Positions 23,690-35,445 of a DNA stretch of 64,000 nt are shown one piece after another. The DNA lies in assembly GCA_009760855.2 (NCBI GenBank), contig WPIO01000006.1, positions 6,908,001-6,972,000 on the forward strand, written 5' to 3'. Positions within the stretch are counted from its first letter, which is position 1. Each line of letters opens with the position of its first letter. A program made the position numbers and the translations under genes. Origin of the DNA: Cristatella mucedo. Lineage: Eukaryota; Bryozoa; Phylactolaemata; Cristatellidae. The notes beneath the pieces are model-generated. The model searched no databases. It saw nothing but the letters and a program-made list of their open reading frames with translations, and was not told the DNA's origin.

Positions 23690-24260
23690 ACTACTCACTT
23701 TCTAAGCACTTCACACAGGTTGAAAAGGAGGCGAATCAATCGATTTTTGTGATTGAAACCAGGCATCATTGTAGCAAGCATGAGCACATAAAGGACGATT
23801 CCCATTGAAGACACATCTGCTGCACAGAATAGGTGGATTTTCAGTTTTGCTCCAAGATGTCAGCTGGCAGCAAGTTACACGCCCTAGGTGCATAGGAAAA
23901 AAGGCGCGACCTCTCAGGTGTTGTGAGGGACTAGAGGCACAGCTAAATGATCAGAATCACATGAGCAGGTGGCACATAGGGCATTCACAAAGTGGTTCAG
24001 ACAAGAAGCACAAGCATGAAAATGAAGAGACCTAGAAGTGAGTGGCACACATTGACGGAGGAGTCAGTGCAGGTCAGCGAAATGTGGTTTCATGAGGCAG
24101 TTCCCTCGATCACGACTGAGAAGCCGGGTTATTCTGCCCTACCACGGAGTCTTATTGAAAAGATAAAAATACCTGCGAGGAGATGGGTTATAGAAGGCTA
24201 GACGGCATGTCACAAATGCACAGACCAATTTAGCTGCAGTACCGCTACTCACAGGCAACT
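23690..24260 (-). mobile_element. Decayed LINE-A 3' copy
   Basis: On - it aligns with the LINE-A thumb and 3' UTR (equivalents of GACCTAGAAGTGAGTGGCACA, CAGTGCAGGTCAGCGAAATG and CACAAATGCACAGACCAATTTAG on the + strand). Many substitutions; no open frame. Confidence 0.55.
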
Positions 24261-24476
24261 ACATTTTTGCAATTCTATCAAAGTTCTTACGGGAGCCGTA
24301 CATTTAAACTGATACAGCTAAGACCTATTTCAAGCTTATCTACTTATTTTGTCAAGTCATAAGAAATCACATGCACATGCTAAATACTTGCAGTTTAAGC
24401 CCACCTAGTGGTGGCACGTGTTCTTTCCCCAAAGCCATCTACCACTAGAGCTTAGCCGTCTCAAGAGCCGGCAAGA

Positions 24477-24508
24477 GTAAGAGCCGGCTTAGCTTGGCCG
24501 GCTCTTAC
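24477..24508. repeat. 12-bp hairpin
   Basis: GTAAGAGCCGGC at 24477-24488 pairs with GCCGGCTCTTAC ending at 24508. The same GAGCCGGC word occurs a third time just upstream. Confidence 0.7.
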
Positions 24509-24684
24509 CGACCCTGCTATTTGGCACTATCGTGCAGGCCCATTATCGTTTTGCAATTGTTGCTCAAATGCATTGAGGATACAACTGCCACTACAAAAGT
24601 TTGAGAATTAGGTACTGGTAGTTAGAGCGGACAGCTGATTCAGGCGCTATACAACTTGCTACTAGTGAAGTAATAACATTAATC

Positions 24685-24765
24685 TGTATCTGTAAAGTGC
24701 TAGAAATAATTCATACCTGAGGGTATTATGCAAATGTATTTATTATATATTTAATAAAAAACACG
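24685..24765 (+). mobile_element. LINE-A tail fragment, degenerate
   Basis: CTGTAAAGTGCTAGAAATAA, then CTGAGGGTATTATGCAAATG and an AT-rich end follow the order of the LINE-A tail. Confidence 0.4.
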
Positions 24766-25549
24766 GCATCATGTTTAGATAACCATGCAAAATGTGTACT
24801 GAAAGCCACATTGAAAGCCGCATCGGCTTTCAGTGCACTAGAGAAAACTTCAGCATAACGCCCCATTAATCCTTGTAGAATTAACAGACACGAGACAAAT
24901 TACATTCCCACAAATATAATGCCTAAACAAAATGCAAAAAAGAGAAATCAAGCACAGTGCACTGATTCTAATATCAATATCTAACCATCCTATCATCTAC
25001 CAATCATCAATACTCTCCTTATCTGCTGCTAGGTCAACCCCTTACCTAGTGACCCCATTAGTGCTTTAGCACATCGTTTTTCAAGCTTCATCGAAGCAAG
25101 ATAGACAAGATCAGAGAACCCACCTTTAAGGTAACATCTTCTCTGGAATATTCAACCTACATTTAACACTTTATTTTCATATTCACCTTCTAGTCTGCCC
25201 CTGGTAATCTAACTGAAAATCCATCTCCTAGAAGTAAAAGCAAAGGTTAAGCTGACAATACAACCTCATTTATAAAGTAGCAGAGAAGCCTTGACCGCAA
25301 TCACATTACCAATTGAATCGGGCATGACCTGGGTCGTGAGCTATAGCACCTTATTCCTAGATTGAGACCCTGGGGCAACTACCTGCCCTTTAGGCCCCAT
25401 ACCCAATTAGTCTCCTGCTGAGGTGACATGTTGATTGATGTCTTGCATAACCAACACGATACAAATGTCCCTAGTCTCAAGTTTTTTCACAGCATCTTTC
25501 AAAGAGGCCATTTTTAAGCTATGCATTAAGAAGTCGGCAGTATACTAGG

Positions 25550-26870
25550 AGAACTTGGAACTTCCGCTTAATCTCCTCACTGCCATTCCTACGAAAGCTA
25601 ATAAAATGAGCAGTGTCAGGTCAAATAAACTCCTCTACCACAAAAACAAGCCAAGCAAGTTCCAAGCACATATTAGAGCAAATTACTCCAGAGTCGGCAC
25701 AGCTGCACACGTATTTTCTTTGCAGTAATAAATACAATGGAGTCCGTCTCCTAGCTCTACAGGATTTCTCGGCAGCTTTTGATATCACTGATCATCATAT
25801 CCTTCTTGAGCAACTAACGCCTAGCCATCACAGGCACTGCACCACTATGGTTTAGGTCCAATTTCAGTGGGAGATTTCGGAGAGTAGATGTAAACTCCTA
25901 ACAGTAATCAAGTGCGACTTCCAAGAATCAGGTACCCCAAAGATCTGTTTTAGATCATATCTTTTCACCACTATAGTCTCACTCTTGTAATGCAATCGCC
26001 ATGCACATACCAGGCATTAACTCTAGTGCACCTGACAGCTCTGTAGTCATACTTTGATCCCTCCGAGGGCCCCTGACAATCTCAAACTCCCTCGACTCAT
26101 TTTCAGCATGTATTGCTGACAGTAGGACTTTAATGGTAGAAAACTTTCTCAAATTGAACGATGCTAAACCAAATTAGTAATTATGGGCAAACCTAGTGTC
26201 ATTCAGAACTGGAAAGCCTAATGCTAAAAATGAGCTCGGCCAGACTATCTTCTGTGACTTCAGCACGATATCCGAAAGACCTGCTACACAACGACCTTTC
26301 AATAGATGACCATATAAGCTCCATAGTCATGCCTGCCACTTCCAGCAACATTACATTGCAACAATTCGGACTTCATAGGGGTATCACAACCAAGCTATTC
26401 CATGCATTTGTGATATCGCGTAAAGACTTCTGTAAGTCGATAATCGCAAGTCTTCCAACCTGTGCAATAAGAGACTTGTAGTAGATGCAAAAATATCCAG
26501 CTAGGCTTGTCTGTCGTGAATATCAAAACCAACATATTACAAAAGCTCTAACTGACCTGCATCGGCATCCCACCAAGCACGGTATCAAGGTTCAAGGCTC
26601 TCATTAGGTTCATTCACTCTATCTCTCCCCAGAATACCTACCCAAAATACTTCATACTCACGCTTTGCATCCTCAACCTGCTCGCCTGACACAAGTTGTT
26701 TAGCTGTGCCATTAACCATAGTCACACCTTTGGAGACCATAGCTGCAGTTTCGATTCTCTCAACGCCTGGAATTCCCAACCAACGGACGTCCTAATTCAT
26801 TCTGTACTGGTTTCTCAATGCAGTGCTTGGCATGGGCATACAGCCACTTCGATAGATTTATTTAATAACT
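25550..26870 (+). mobile_element. Decayed LINE-A copy
   Basis: RT remnants in order on + are LQDFSAAFDITDHHILLEQL (about 25757-25815), an AGTGGGAGATTTCGGAGAGTAGATG stretch, TVVENFLKLND-like codons near 26140, LLHNDLSIDDHIS (26280), TKLFHAFVISRKDFCKSIIASLPTCAIRDL (26390-26478) and AARLVCRE-like codons near 26505. Every block has frameshifts or stops. It is older than the other LINE-A copies. Confidence 0.7.
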
Positions 26871-26886
26871 AAATGACCAAGGGTTA

Positions 26887-27357
26887 ATGGAAAATGAAAC
26901 CACCATGATTTCTAATCGCTTCTTGCATTCAGGCTGGCTTGATGCATCGATCCTCGTGCACAATTCCGAGGAATATCTTGACAGCATTGAGACAGAGCCT
27001 CAAACAATACAACACTTGGGGTTGATACAGATCGTTGACGATCTTATCACCAAAGCATTTTGCAAGCCAAAGCAATACAGTGGAAGATATCCACAATTAA
27101 AACAATTTTCGAAAAATTTTCTAACTGGTGGACTTGTGTGCTTAGGATCACGTTTCTGTAGCAATATAAAATCTAGCCCTCTTAGGGCCATCGCATTTGG
27201 AGTATCAACAATTCATAAAATCTCAAAGTATTCCTGCTGGTTCACAATGTTATCAATGCGATTGAGAGTTCCAGTACTAGCTTTTATGCAACAGCCACAC
27301 ACATCACTCATTCGCTACCGAAATTATGAAGGCAGTTACCATGGTATGCTTCATTAA
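26887..27357 (+). CDS. Unrecognised 156-codon open frame, may be chance
   Basis: The frame begins MENETTMISNRF and ends SYHGMLH. It contains no transmembrane helix, signal peptide or motif that I recognise. It lies directly after a decayed LINE-A copy and inside an intron of the minus-strand sialomucin gene. Composition is not distinctive. It could be part of an unknown repeat, or simply a long chance frame; an expressed gene is the less likely reading. Confidence 0.15.
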   Translation: MENETTMISNRFLHSGWLDASILVHNSEEYLDSIETEPQTIQHLGLIQIVDDLITKAFCKPKQYSGRYPQLKQFSKNFLTGGLVCLGSRFCSNIKSSPLRAIAFGVSTIHKISKYSCWFTMLSMRLRVPVLAFMQQPHTSLIRYRNYEGSYHGMLH

Positions 27358-27820
27358 TACACAGCTTCAAATATGCTCTCTAAGCAGTATTGAAAAGGTG
27401 AGATTTGATTCCCCAGTCCATTCAACTCTCTGCCAGTAACCTAAACTCAAGTAAGTGTGTATGTGATCTCTAGTCTACGGCAAGGGGCTTAATTTTTAGA
27501 AACCAAAGGTTATGATGGAGAATCCTTGAGAGTATAACTTAACTTGCTGGCACAACCCCGAAGAGCGGCTGATCTGCTCAGCTCAAGCCCTGTCACAAGT
27601 CTGTCCTAGCAAGACTTTTCGAAGGAGCAAATCAGTTCTTCAAGGATTGCATTTTTTATGGCCTTGTCATCCCAATCATTAGTCGGCTTAATGTGACCAC
27701 AAGAGCTTTTTGTTTTTAAAATAACGAGTTGCAATTGCATCTCAATATCATGGAATATACAGTACAATGCCTGGAAATCCTCATATGACACTCCAGGAGA
27801 GCAGCCGGACTCAGACAGTG

Positions 27821-27960
27821 TGACTGCTCTTCTAACTGGTGAGGCTATAGTGCGACCGTCATCACCATAAGTATTCTTACAACGCAAGCCATGAGGTAGC
27901 TAATCAGGCACTTTCCCTAAACGTGCCCTTTTGTGAAGGAAGATACCCCCTTAGTTTTGC
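27821..27960 (+). mobile_element. LINE-B fragment
   Basis: GACTGCTCTTCTAACTGGTG and AGGCTATAGTGCGACCGTCA match the LINE-B RT segment encoding LLIGDAIVRPSP. Only about 50 bp is clear; the rest is degenerate. Confidence 0.45.
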
Positions 27961-28223
27961 CCGGCTCTCACATTCATTGCTTATTAATAACTCAGCCAAG
28001 CCCAAATTTGACAGCCAAGGAAGTAACTTGAATTAGCACACAGTAAAATATCAAAGCTTAAGACAAAATAAGCTTCATCGTGCAATACTTGCACAGTGTT
28101 TAATAAGGCACACCAACAGTGATTAGACGCCATTGTTTAACGTCGTCAGCACTTCAGTAAGTCAATTGTCTGGTCTTGCTCGCTTCTCCAGTGCCTTAAT
28201 GTATTGGGATATTTTTTTTAAAT

Positions 28224-28345
28224 GATAATAATAATAATAATTCATTTGATAAAGCGCCCTCAGAGAACTCAATCTCTCTCTAGGCGCTTTACATTTGCTG
28301 TAAAGGGAAATGCAATTGCAATTTTAGTACCATGGTTGATAAAAG
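28224..28345 (-). mobile_element. LINE-A tail copy
   Basis: Complete terminal hairpin and (ATT)n tail on -, plus about 60 bp of 3' UTR (ACATTTGCTGTAAAGGGAAA). Confidence 0.8.
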
Positions 28346-28509
28346 GATTAGTGAGCAGCATCTGAGCCAGTCCCGTCGGAATACAAATAACATAACGCAG
28401 CCAAGCGATGCTCCTGCCCCGAGTGGCCAGTTCGGAGGTCGAGCCACCGAGGAGTTACAGCAACTCACGGCTCGTGGCACATACTGCAAAAGCAAGTTCC
28501 AGTCTTGCC

Positions 28510-28614
28510 ATGAATAGGGCCACGGCATTACAGTCGGCAGACAGGGCAAGCGTTATTGCTTGCTACTTGCAACTCACACTTTTAGTAGTTGCTGCCGCTA
28601 TAGCTGGCGACAAG
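28510..28614 (+). CDS. Candidate signal-peptide first exon, gene unknown
   Basis: An ATG at 28510 opens 35 codons ending exactly at AAG|GTAAAC. The peptide has a hydrophobic core (LQLTLLVVAAAIAG) that looks like a signal peptide or anchor. The frame also continues about 50 codons past the splice site, so the donor is not forced. I could not find a following exon or a family. It lies inside the minus-strand sialomucin intron. Confidence 0.2.
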
Positions 28615-28854
28615 GTAAACGTGAGCGTGCTCGTCTTCGACGCTGTAGTCGGAAGCACTGCTGCAAAGTACATGCAGTATTGCTGGTTGAACGCACCTAA
28701 CGATTTGAGATTAATTTTGGATATGATTTACTGCTTACACACATGCATACACAGGAACTTGCGCTGGTGATACTTTCGACATTCGCAGCCTCAGTCTGAG
28801 CGGTCACCAGTGCACAATCAATAGAAACGGTAACAATACTAACAAGACATTTGT

Positions 28855-29150
28855 ATGGCACCGAGAGAGAACTACATCTCTATCAAGGTACTTTAAAACG
28901 CTGGAAAGGAAGCAGGCAAATTGGTTAGGGAAAAACAAGCACAGCAGCAGCATGCATTAGCACACAAAAAACAATTCACACGAGCATGCAAATGCTGCGA
29001 GGAACAGGTGCGCTTTTAGCTTTTGTTTAACTGTCATCAATTCAGTAGGATGTCGTGATGTCAGTCAGGAGTGAGTTTTGGGCTTTGGGAGCCGATCTGC
29101 AAGCCAGAATGCTTGAGAAGGCTGCCTAATCGCACTGAACAATAAAGCAC
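28855..29150 (-). mobile_element. Decayed LINE-A 3' copy
   Basis: Degenerate hairpin (GAGAGAACTACATCTCTATC) at the left, then 3' UTR and the thumb end (GTCAGTCAGGAGTGAGTTTT, GGGCTTTGGGAGC) on -. Confidence 0.5.
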
Positions 29151-29411
29151 ATTTCTAGTATGATTTTGGTATTGTTGGTAAGGAAAACTTTAAAACCTAT
29201 CCACTGCCCTTCTCTGGCATAAGCCGACGAAGTGATTTCTTTTATTCTGTATGCCCCTATTTCTCAGGCAAGGACAGTACCACAGTCTAGATGGGTGTAG
29301 ATCGGAATCCCTATCAAGGTAAAAATTAGCATGGCAAGAGGGAGGCTTTTTAGCATCCTGGAGACTAGCCGGGTGTTGCAAAATAGTTGCCACGTGCCAC
29401 ACCCCTTAGCT

Positions 29412-30803
29412 AATAATAACAATAATAATATTGCACTTGATAAAGCGCCCTCAGAGAACTTAATCTCTTTCTAGGCGCTTTACATTTGCTGCAAAGTGAT
29501 ATCCAATAGAATAGTAAGTAAAATCATGCTTGAAAAACAAACAAAATAAATAATATGGTTAGGGGTTACATGCACAGGGTCAGCATGCAAATGTGGTTAG
29601 TGGCAGCATGCACAGTGTCAGCACGCATAAGCACATCAATGACGAATCACAGGGACCCACTAAATGCTGTCCTAAATAGGCGTGTTATTAAGTTTCTTTT
29701 AAATGTGGTCAGGTCAGGGGATGTTCTGACGCAGGTCGGGAGGGAGTTCCAGGCTTTGGGAGCATACGAACTAAATGCACGGTCTCCAAAGGATTTAAGG
29801 TTTGTACGAGGTATTTCCAGACTGTTGGATTCCGAAAAGCGGGTGATACGATGCTTGGCCTGATGGGTAGTATATCTGAAAGATAGGCTGGAGCCATAGA
29901 ATGAAGAGACCTAAAAGTGAGCGACAAAATCTTGAAGTCAATCCGTTGCTTGACTGGTAGCCAGTGCAGGTCGGCGAGAAGTGGAGTAATGTGGCAACTG
30001 CGACGCTCACGACAGACAAGCCTAGCTGCAGAGTTTTGCACCAGCTGCAATCGCCTGATCGCACATGCTGGTAGGCCAGTAAGCAGTGAGTTGCAGAAGT
30101 CGAGACGAGATGTCACGAATGCATGGACCAGCTTGGACGTGGTATCCTTATCTAAACAAGCTCTAATTTTAGCAATGTTATGAAGCTGAAAATAGGCAGA
30201 TTTGACTGTGGAGCTGATGTGGTCGTCTAACGAGAGGTCGCTTTGGAATATGACACCTAGATTTCGAGCTGATGCAACTGGAGATATGCTGGCAGAGCCA
30301 ATTTTGAGAGTCAGCCTTTCCAATTTCTGAATCACACTGGGTTTGCCCATAACTAGTAAGTTAGTTTTATCATCGTTGTTTTAGAAAATTTGCTGCCATC
30401 CATGTGCGGTGCTCGAAGGCTGGGAGGGATCGAAGCAAAGGTACAACTGAGTGTCATCCGCATAGAAGTGAAAGCCTAGATTGTGCTTGGCAATCACATC
30501 AGCAAGAGGCAGAGTATAAACCGTGAAAAGAACCGGACATAGCACGGAGCCCTGAGGTACTCCATATTTCAGAGGTACTTCAGATGATCTTTGTCCATTC
30601 ACGTCAATACTCTGGAGTCTCCCACTGAGATAGGACCTGAACCACTGCAGAGCTGTGCCAGTGATGCCCAGGAGAGATGTGAGGCACTCTAGAAGAACTT
30701 TGTGATCGATGGTGTCAAAAGTTGCCGAAAGATCGAGCAAAACAAGCAGAGACACTCTACCCATGTCTGCATTCCTAAGTAGGTCGTTGTATACCCTAAG
30801 CAT
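29412..30803 (-). mobile_element. LINE-A copy 2, broken
   Basis: On - it runs from about 30803 ([16 protein letters not shown]) through [37 protein letters not shown] and [18 protein letters not shown] to the thumb, 3' UTR, terminal hairpin and tail at 29412. It is very similar to copy 1. A deletion near 30375-30415 removes the segment between the YADD loop and FLKLN and splits the frame. The 5' end abuts LINE-B copy 2. Confidence 0.88.
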
Positions 30804-30805
30804 AC

Positions 30806-33430
30806 CTTGTGAATGTAATGTATGTATGTATCTCCGTCTGGAACTCCACCAAGCCAAAACGACTATGTGGGTGTTACCCAGGAGAGATATGTGTAGCACG
30901 CACACAGCCTATGTGGCTTTCGGTACCCATTCGGTAGCCAACAGACTTCATCTCACGAAACAAAGAGAAAGTGGGAAGCATAGCAGAGTCAGGAGAGCAG
31001 CTGAGGTAGTGAATAGCATGGAAGTAGCAGCTCAGGACCACTGAAAAGGATGTGCAATAGTCGGCAGCAGAAGAGCAGTTGTCATTGCCTAAGAATTGTG
31101 GAAGCGAGTTCAACAGTCTAGGACCTTCAGAGCTAAAGCTTCTGTCGCCAACGGTCTTTAAGTGGAGGAATGGAACAGCTAATTTTTTGTCCACACGGGA
31201 CCTGAGGGCACAAAGAGGCTAAAACTGGTGCAGCAGTTCAGCTAGGTACGAAGGAGCCAATCCGTGGCGGGCCTCGTGGGCCACCGTAAGAACTTTGCTC
31301 TGTATCCATTGCTCAAACCTCTGGGACTTGAAAACTAGCCTTGCAGCAGTTCACATTTATAGTCAGATGCAGTGGCCTAGTTGCTTTCTTTGGTGGCCTA
31401 GTTGCTTTCTTTGGTGGCCCAGCCAAAAGACCAACTTACAATAACCAAGCCGAGACAGAACTAAGGAGCTAGTTAAATTTTTTACAAGCCACTGTGGAAG
31501 ACAGCTCGTAATCTTGGATTGGGATCGGACGTGATGGCTAGCTGTAGAAGCAGTCTTCTGAATTAAGCTTTAAAAATTGAGGCAGCTGTCAAAAACGACA
31601 GCTCAATTTCAAGCATGTGGTGATGGTCGCACAACAGCATCACCTATTAGAAGAGCAAAGCCTTTTAATCCAGCCACACGCTTAGGGTGTCCTATGAGCA
31701 GCAGTTCGGTTTTAGCGTCATTTAGATTCAAGAAGTTTTCCGACATCCATGATCGAATGTCGGCAAGGGAGGCATTCAGTTTATCAGTTGCTGCAGCATA
31801 TTCCGACGGTTTGAATGACAAATACAACTGAGTATTGTCAGCATAAAAGTGATATCCTATTCCATGGGCCTTAATCACCTTTCGCAGAGGTTGAGTATAA
31901 TGAAGAACAGCAAGGGACCGAGTACAGACCCTTGAGGGACTCCACAGGTGACCCTTCTCGTGTGTGAGACCTGACCCCCCACACGACACAGATTGAACAC
32001 GATCAGACAAGTACGATTTAAACCACGCCAGTGTTTCGTCTGCCAGACCGATTGCTGTTCTCTATCGTTCAAGTAGAACATCGTGATCAATGGTGTCGAA
32101 GGCAGCAAACAGATCTAGCAGAGCTAGGCCAGTGACATTCCCGTCGTCGTTGCCACGTAGAATGTGATAGTTAACACGGAGGAGAGCAGTTTCAGTGGAG
32201 TGCTGCCTCTTGAACCTGATTGTAATGTTTCTGACATTTCATTGTTTTCAATACGCTCAACTAGCTGCTTAGCAACAATTTTTTCAAGAATCTTTGACAA
32301 GAAAGGAAGAAGGGAAACTGGGCAATAGTTTGCAAGGACCTCTGTATCTAATCCAGGCTTTATAAGTATGGGTCTAACGATTGCCGAGTTGAAGGACTTG
32401 GGGACGACCCATTTCCCCAAATACGCATTACAAATCTCGGTAATGGCAGGGCCAAGTTGGTCTGCCAGTGAAGACCAAAGAGATGATGGTATAGGGTCTT
32501 CAGTAGACGAGCTGTTTTTGCACTGCCTTACGAAGGTAGCCACATCGCATGCAGAAACCTCGGAAAACCTTTTAAGGAAGGTCACAGGTTGTGATACCAA
32601 AATTGCTTTAGTCGGAGGGGGCTTTATGAATGCACGAACGTGCAAAAATTTTCAGTAAAGAAGGCTGAAAACTTTTCGGCTGAGCCCTTAATATCTGGGG
32701 AGTCAGACCTCTCAGCATTTGCCAGTAAATGGTTTACTGTCTTATAAATCTGTTTAGGGTCTGACTGGCAGGAATTCAGCTTTCGAGTGAAAAAAGAAGC
32801 CCTGGCTTTTTTAAGCTTCCGGGTGTAAACTCGAAGGAAGTTTTCCCCGATTTCGTGAAGGGCCGTTCAAGCCTGCGCTTTACCCGGCGCATCTTTAGGA
32901 ATTTCTTTGTAAATTGAAAGGACTTTTCTCCACGACTCTGTACACGGATAGAATGAATGGGAGCGTGGTGGTCAAGAGCGCTCCTGTCAGTGTCATGTTC
33001 ACTGCATCAGTGAGGGCATCGAGGCTGCCGGTCGAGTCTGAATGCAGATCAAGTAGACCTGCACCACAAACAGATTTCAAAAACTTGTCTATGTCAATGC
33101 TTTGTAAGTTACATCGTTTGACAAGTTGACACGCTTGACATTACCCTGTACGTACAAAGGAGCACGAACAGTAAACCAGACCGAACAATGAGAGGGTCAG
33201 TGGGCACACCACAAGGTCAGTGGGGGGAGGACATCCATAGTGAAATCGTAACACAGAGGCTCTTTGACCTTCTAGAGCTGCCACACACATTTCATGCTCT
33301 GAAACATTCTTTGTGGGCACAGAGTAGGGCATATCAATCGGCAAAAAGCTTATGTGGACCATGTCAAGGTCATTGTTAACACTGCTGAACATGTGAGTAG
33401 CACTAATCAAGGAGGTTGGCTTTCCTAATA
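30806..33430 (-). mobile_element. LINE-B copy 2, longest copy, broken
   Basis: On - the order is an endonuclease C-terminal part (33410-33141, degenerate SEHEMCV in place of an SDH motif), a linker, RT fingers (32645-32124: [55 protein letters not shown]), the palm and thumb (32010-31609: [11 protein letters not shown] and YADNTQLYLSF), a C-terminal part near 31194-30950, and a 3' UTR ending in TACATACATACATTACATTC. Frames are interrupted in at least four places. As in copy 1 the palm motif reads YADN, so this change is probably a lineage character and not a private mutation. Confidence 0.82.
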
Positions 33431-33821
33431 TTCAACCACTCCCCAAGAGCGGCAAGATCTTCTGCAAGCACTACAGAGTACTACAACGCAGATGCACAAG
33501 TCCCTTTAGAGAGCAGCCATCTTAAAAAACGTGCACAAAAACTGACCTGGTGTCCGAGGAGTATTCCCTGACTTCCCTGATTAAAAAATATTTTCCAAGT
33601 TAGCATTATCTAGCTATTAAATGGAACAAAATGAGCAAGCTGATTGTGGCTATTCAAACTTCTGTTAGATAAAAGCTCCCCAATGCAACAAAGTATGGGG
33701 CCATGTACAACTAAGTTGCTGCCTTTAAGAGCAAGTTTTCGGACGGTAGCATTTTCCTAGCAGACGGAAGCAATCGCAAGCTCGGCAGGCAGATAATGGG
33801 TGGGTGATGGAGTCTACTCAC

Positions 33822-34073
33822 TCGTTGGTACTGTGCTGACAGTACTCGGGGCAGTGCTCGCAGCCGTTGCTGGTACAGTAATTGTTGTGCTGACTGATGA
33901 TGTAGTGCTCACAGCTGCAGCACCGGTTGCTGAGGTTTCATTGGCTGTCACCTGTGTACTGTTTGGTGAAGCTACAGGGGTCTTTGGTGCTACAGTGGTC
34001 GTTGGCGCTACAGTGGTCGTTGATGCTACAGTGGTCGTTGATGCTACAGTGGTGTCAGAGCTGGGATCTGAAG
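33822..34073 (-). CDS. Sialomucin exon 2: Thr-rich mucin stalk
   Basis: Acceptor GTGCTTTTTTCAG| and donor ACGA|GTGAGT on -. The exon is 252 nt, phase 1 to phase 1. It encodes a stalk dominated by Thr, Ser, Ala, Val and Pro, with three TTTVAS/TTTVAP-type repeats and the N-glycosylation sites NST and NET. Such a stalk would be densely O-glycosylated and extended. The repeats are visible in the DNA as GTCGTTGATGCTACAGTGGT units, a likely site of length variation. Phase and order fit between the signal-peptide exon at 39.5 kb and the transmembrane exon at 21.8 kb. Confidence 0.8.
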
Positions 34074-34124
34074 CTGAAAAAAGCACACACGACTGTAGGT
34101 AGAAGACATTGCCAAGACTGCCAA

Positions 34125-34260
34125 CAGCAGCTTTTGCTCTGCAGGTCGTAGACTGTTGAACTCACTTCCACAATTATTAAGCAACGCCATCCACTCTCCA
34201 GCTGCTGACTATGGCAAATACTTTCCAAAACTACTACCTCCATGCTACTCAATTTTGCGA
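34125..34260 (+). mobile_element. LINE-B 3' fragment
   Basis: CTCTGCAGGTCGTAGACTGT and AACTCACTTCCACAATTATT and AAGCAACGCCATCCACTCTC follow the LINE-B copy 1 sequence at about 3770-3900. Confidence 0.6.
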
Positions 34261-35249
34261 CAGCCCTTATGATTAAGCTATGCTTCTATGGTTAATTTCG
34301 GTAGGGTGCAAAAACAAACCCTTAAGATTGCTAGGCAACAAAGCATTCCCTATGAAGGACAGCAGTGGAAATGGGTCATGCTAACGGGCTACTTAGCTGA
34401 CTACAGAGAACCAGACTACGACCTAACTTAATTTCCAAATTGCAGCAGCATGAGGGTTAGCCTGGCAAAAAAAAACAGTGTAATGGTAGCTTCTAAGATT
34501 AGGTGGCCGTGAAGATGCAAGCATGTAAATTAAAGTGACAGTGTATGTAGATTCAAAAGGGCAGCATCAGGTGTCTTACATGTATTCTCAATGCTGCAAG
34601 CCCCTAAGTGCTCGTGTGGGGCCACGTTTTACGGCATACCTACCTAATAATAACATGCCGAGATGGCCGGCCAGGGGCTCAGTGATAGGATGGCAAGGCT
34701 GTGGCAGCAATCCAAGCCAACTTTAGCATACGAGCTGGTCCAGTCCCCATTGCCCTACGGAAAACGGATCCGGACAAACCAACATCCAAGACAGGCTGAC
34801 AGGGTCTCGAAAACAAGGATGCAGCTAGGTTACGTAATACATGGAAAGCATTCCGACAGCTGTACAGCTCAGCGACCTAGAAAGTACTCATCCCCAACTA
34901 CCACCGTACAAAAACTCTGGCAATGGTATTATTCATTAGCCCTGCACACAAAAGAAACAAATCTCTATCCATACACTTTACAACTGGCTGCAAGCAGAAG
35001 TAATAGGCAAGGTTTAATGACGTGCAAGGCATCGTGCCTCGGCAGTAGCTTGCATGCTACTTGCTGGACGTAGAAATATTAAGCAGCTTTCTAACTGTTC
35101 ATACATGAACTTAAATGCCAGGCTAGTCGTACCTTTTGCTATAAAATAAGGGGCGAGCAGCCAGGGGTGGCACATGGGGGTGTGGCAGGAAAAGGCAGCA
35201 GCCTCCTCGAAACCGAGGCAAAGGAGCACAGGCCAAGCGATTTAGTCAT
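34261..35249. other. No recognised feature (sialomucin intron 1)
   Basis: Short frames only; no repeat family recognised. Confidence 0.4.
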
Positions 35250-35445
35250 AAATAATAAATAAATAAATCCTAGCTGATTACTCAGCCTCCTTTTGTATAG
35301 GGACAGAAGAGCTTTTACGGCTATCACCACCGCTTGCAGTGGCGATACAGAATCGCCCACCGCAGGATTCGAACCCACAACCTTAGGGGCCAAGGTCGTG
35401 AAAAGCAACCGCCTTACCTAGTGAGCCATTACAGCTCACTAGTCA
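35250..35445 (-). mobile_element. SINE S1 copy
   Basis: AATAAATAAATCCTAGCTGA tail, body CGGCTATCACCACCGCTTGC, B box equivalent GCAGGATTCGAACCCACAAC and A box equivalent GCCTTACCTAGTGAGCCATT, all on -. Confidence 0.88.

Noticed and set aside
28600-28640. Second GALNT-like gene fragment
   Set aside because: A 15-base match (GTGAGCGTGCTCGTC) to the GALNT-like exon exists, but nothing else around it matches.
33141-33410. Separate minus-strand gene
   Set aside because: Order, strand and the SEHEMCV-like motif fit the degraded endonuclease part of the adjoining LINE-B copy.
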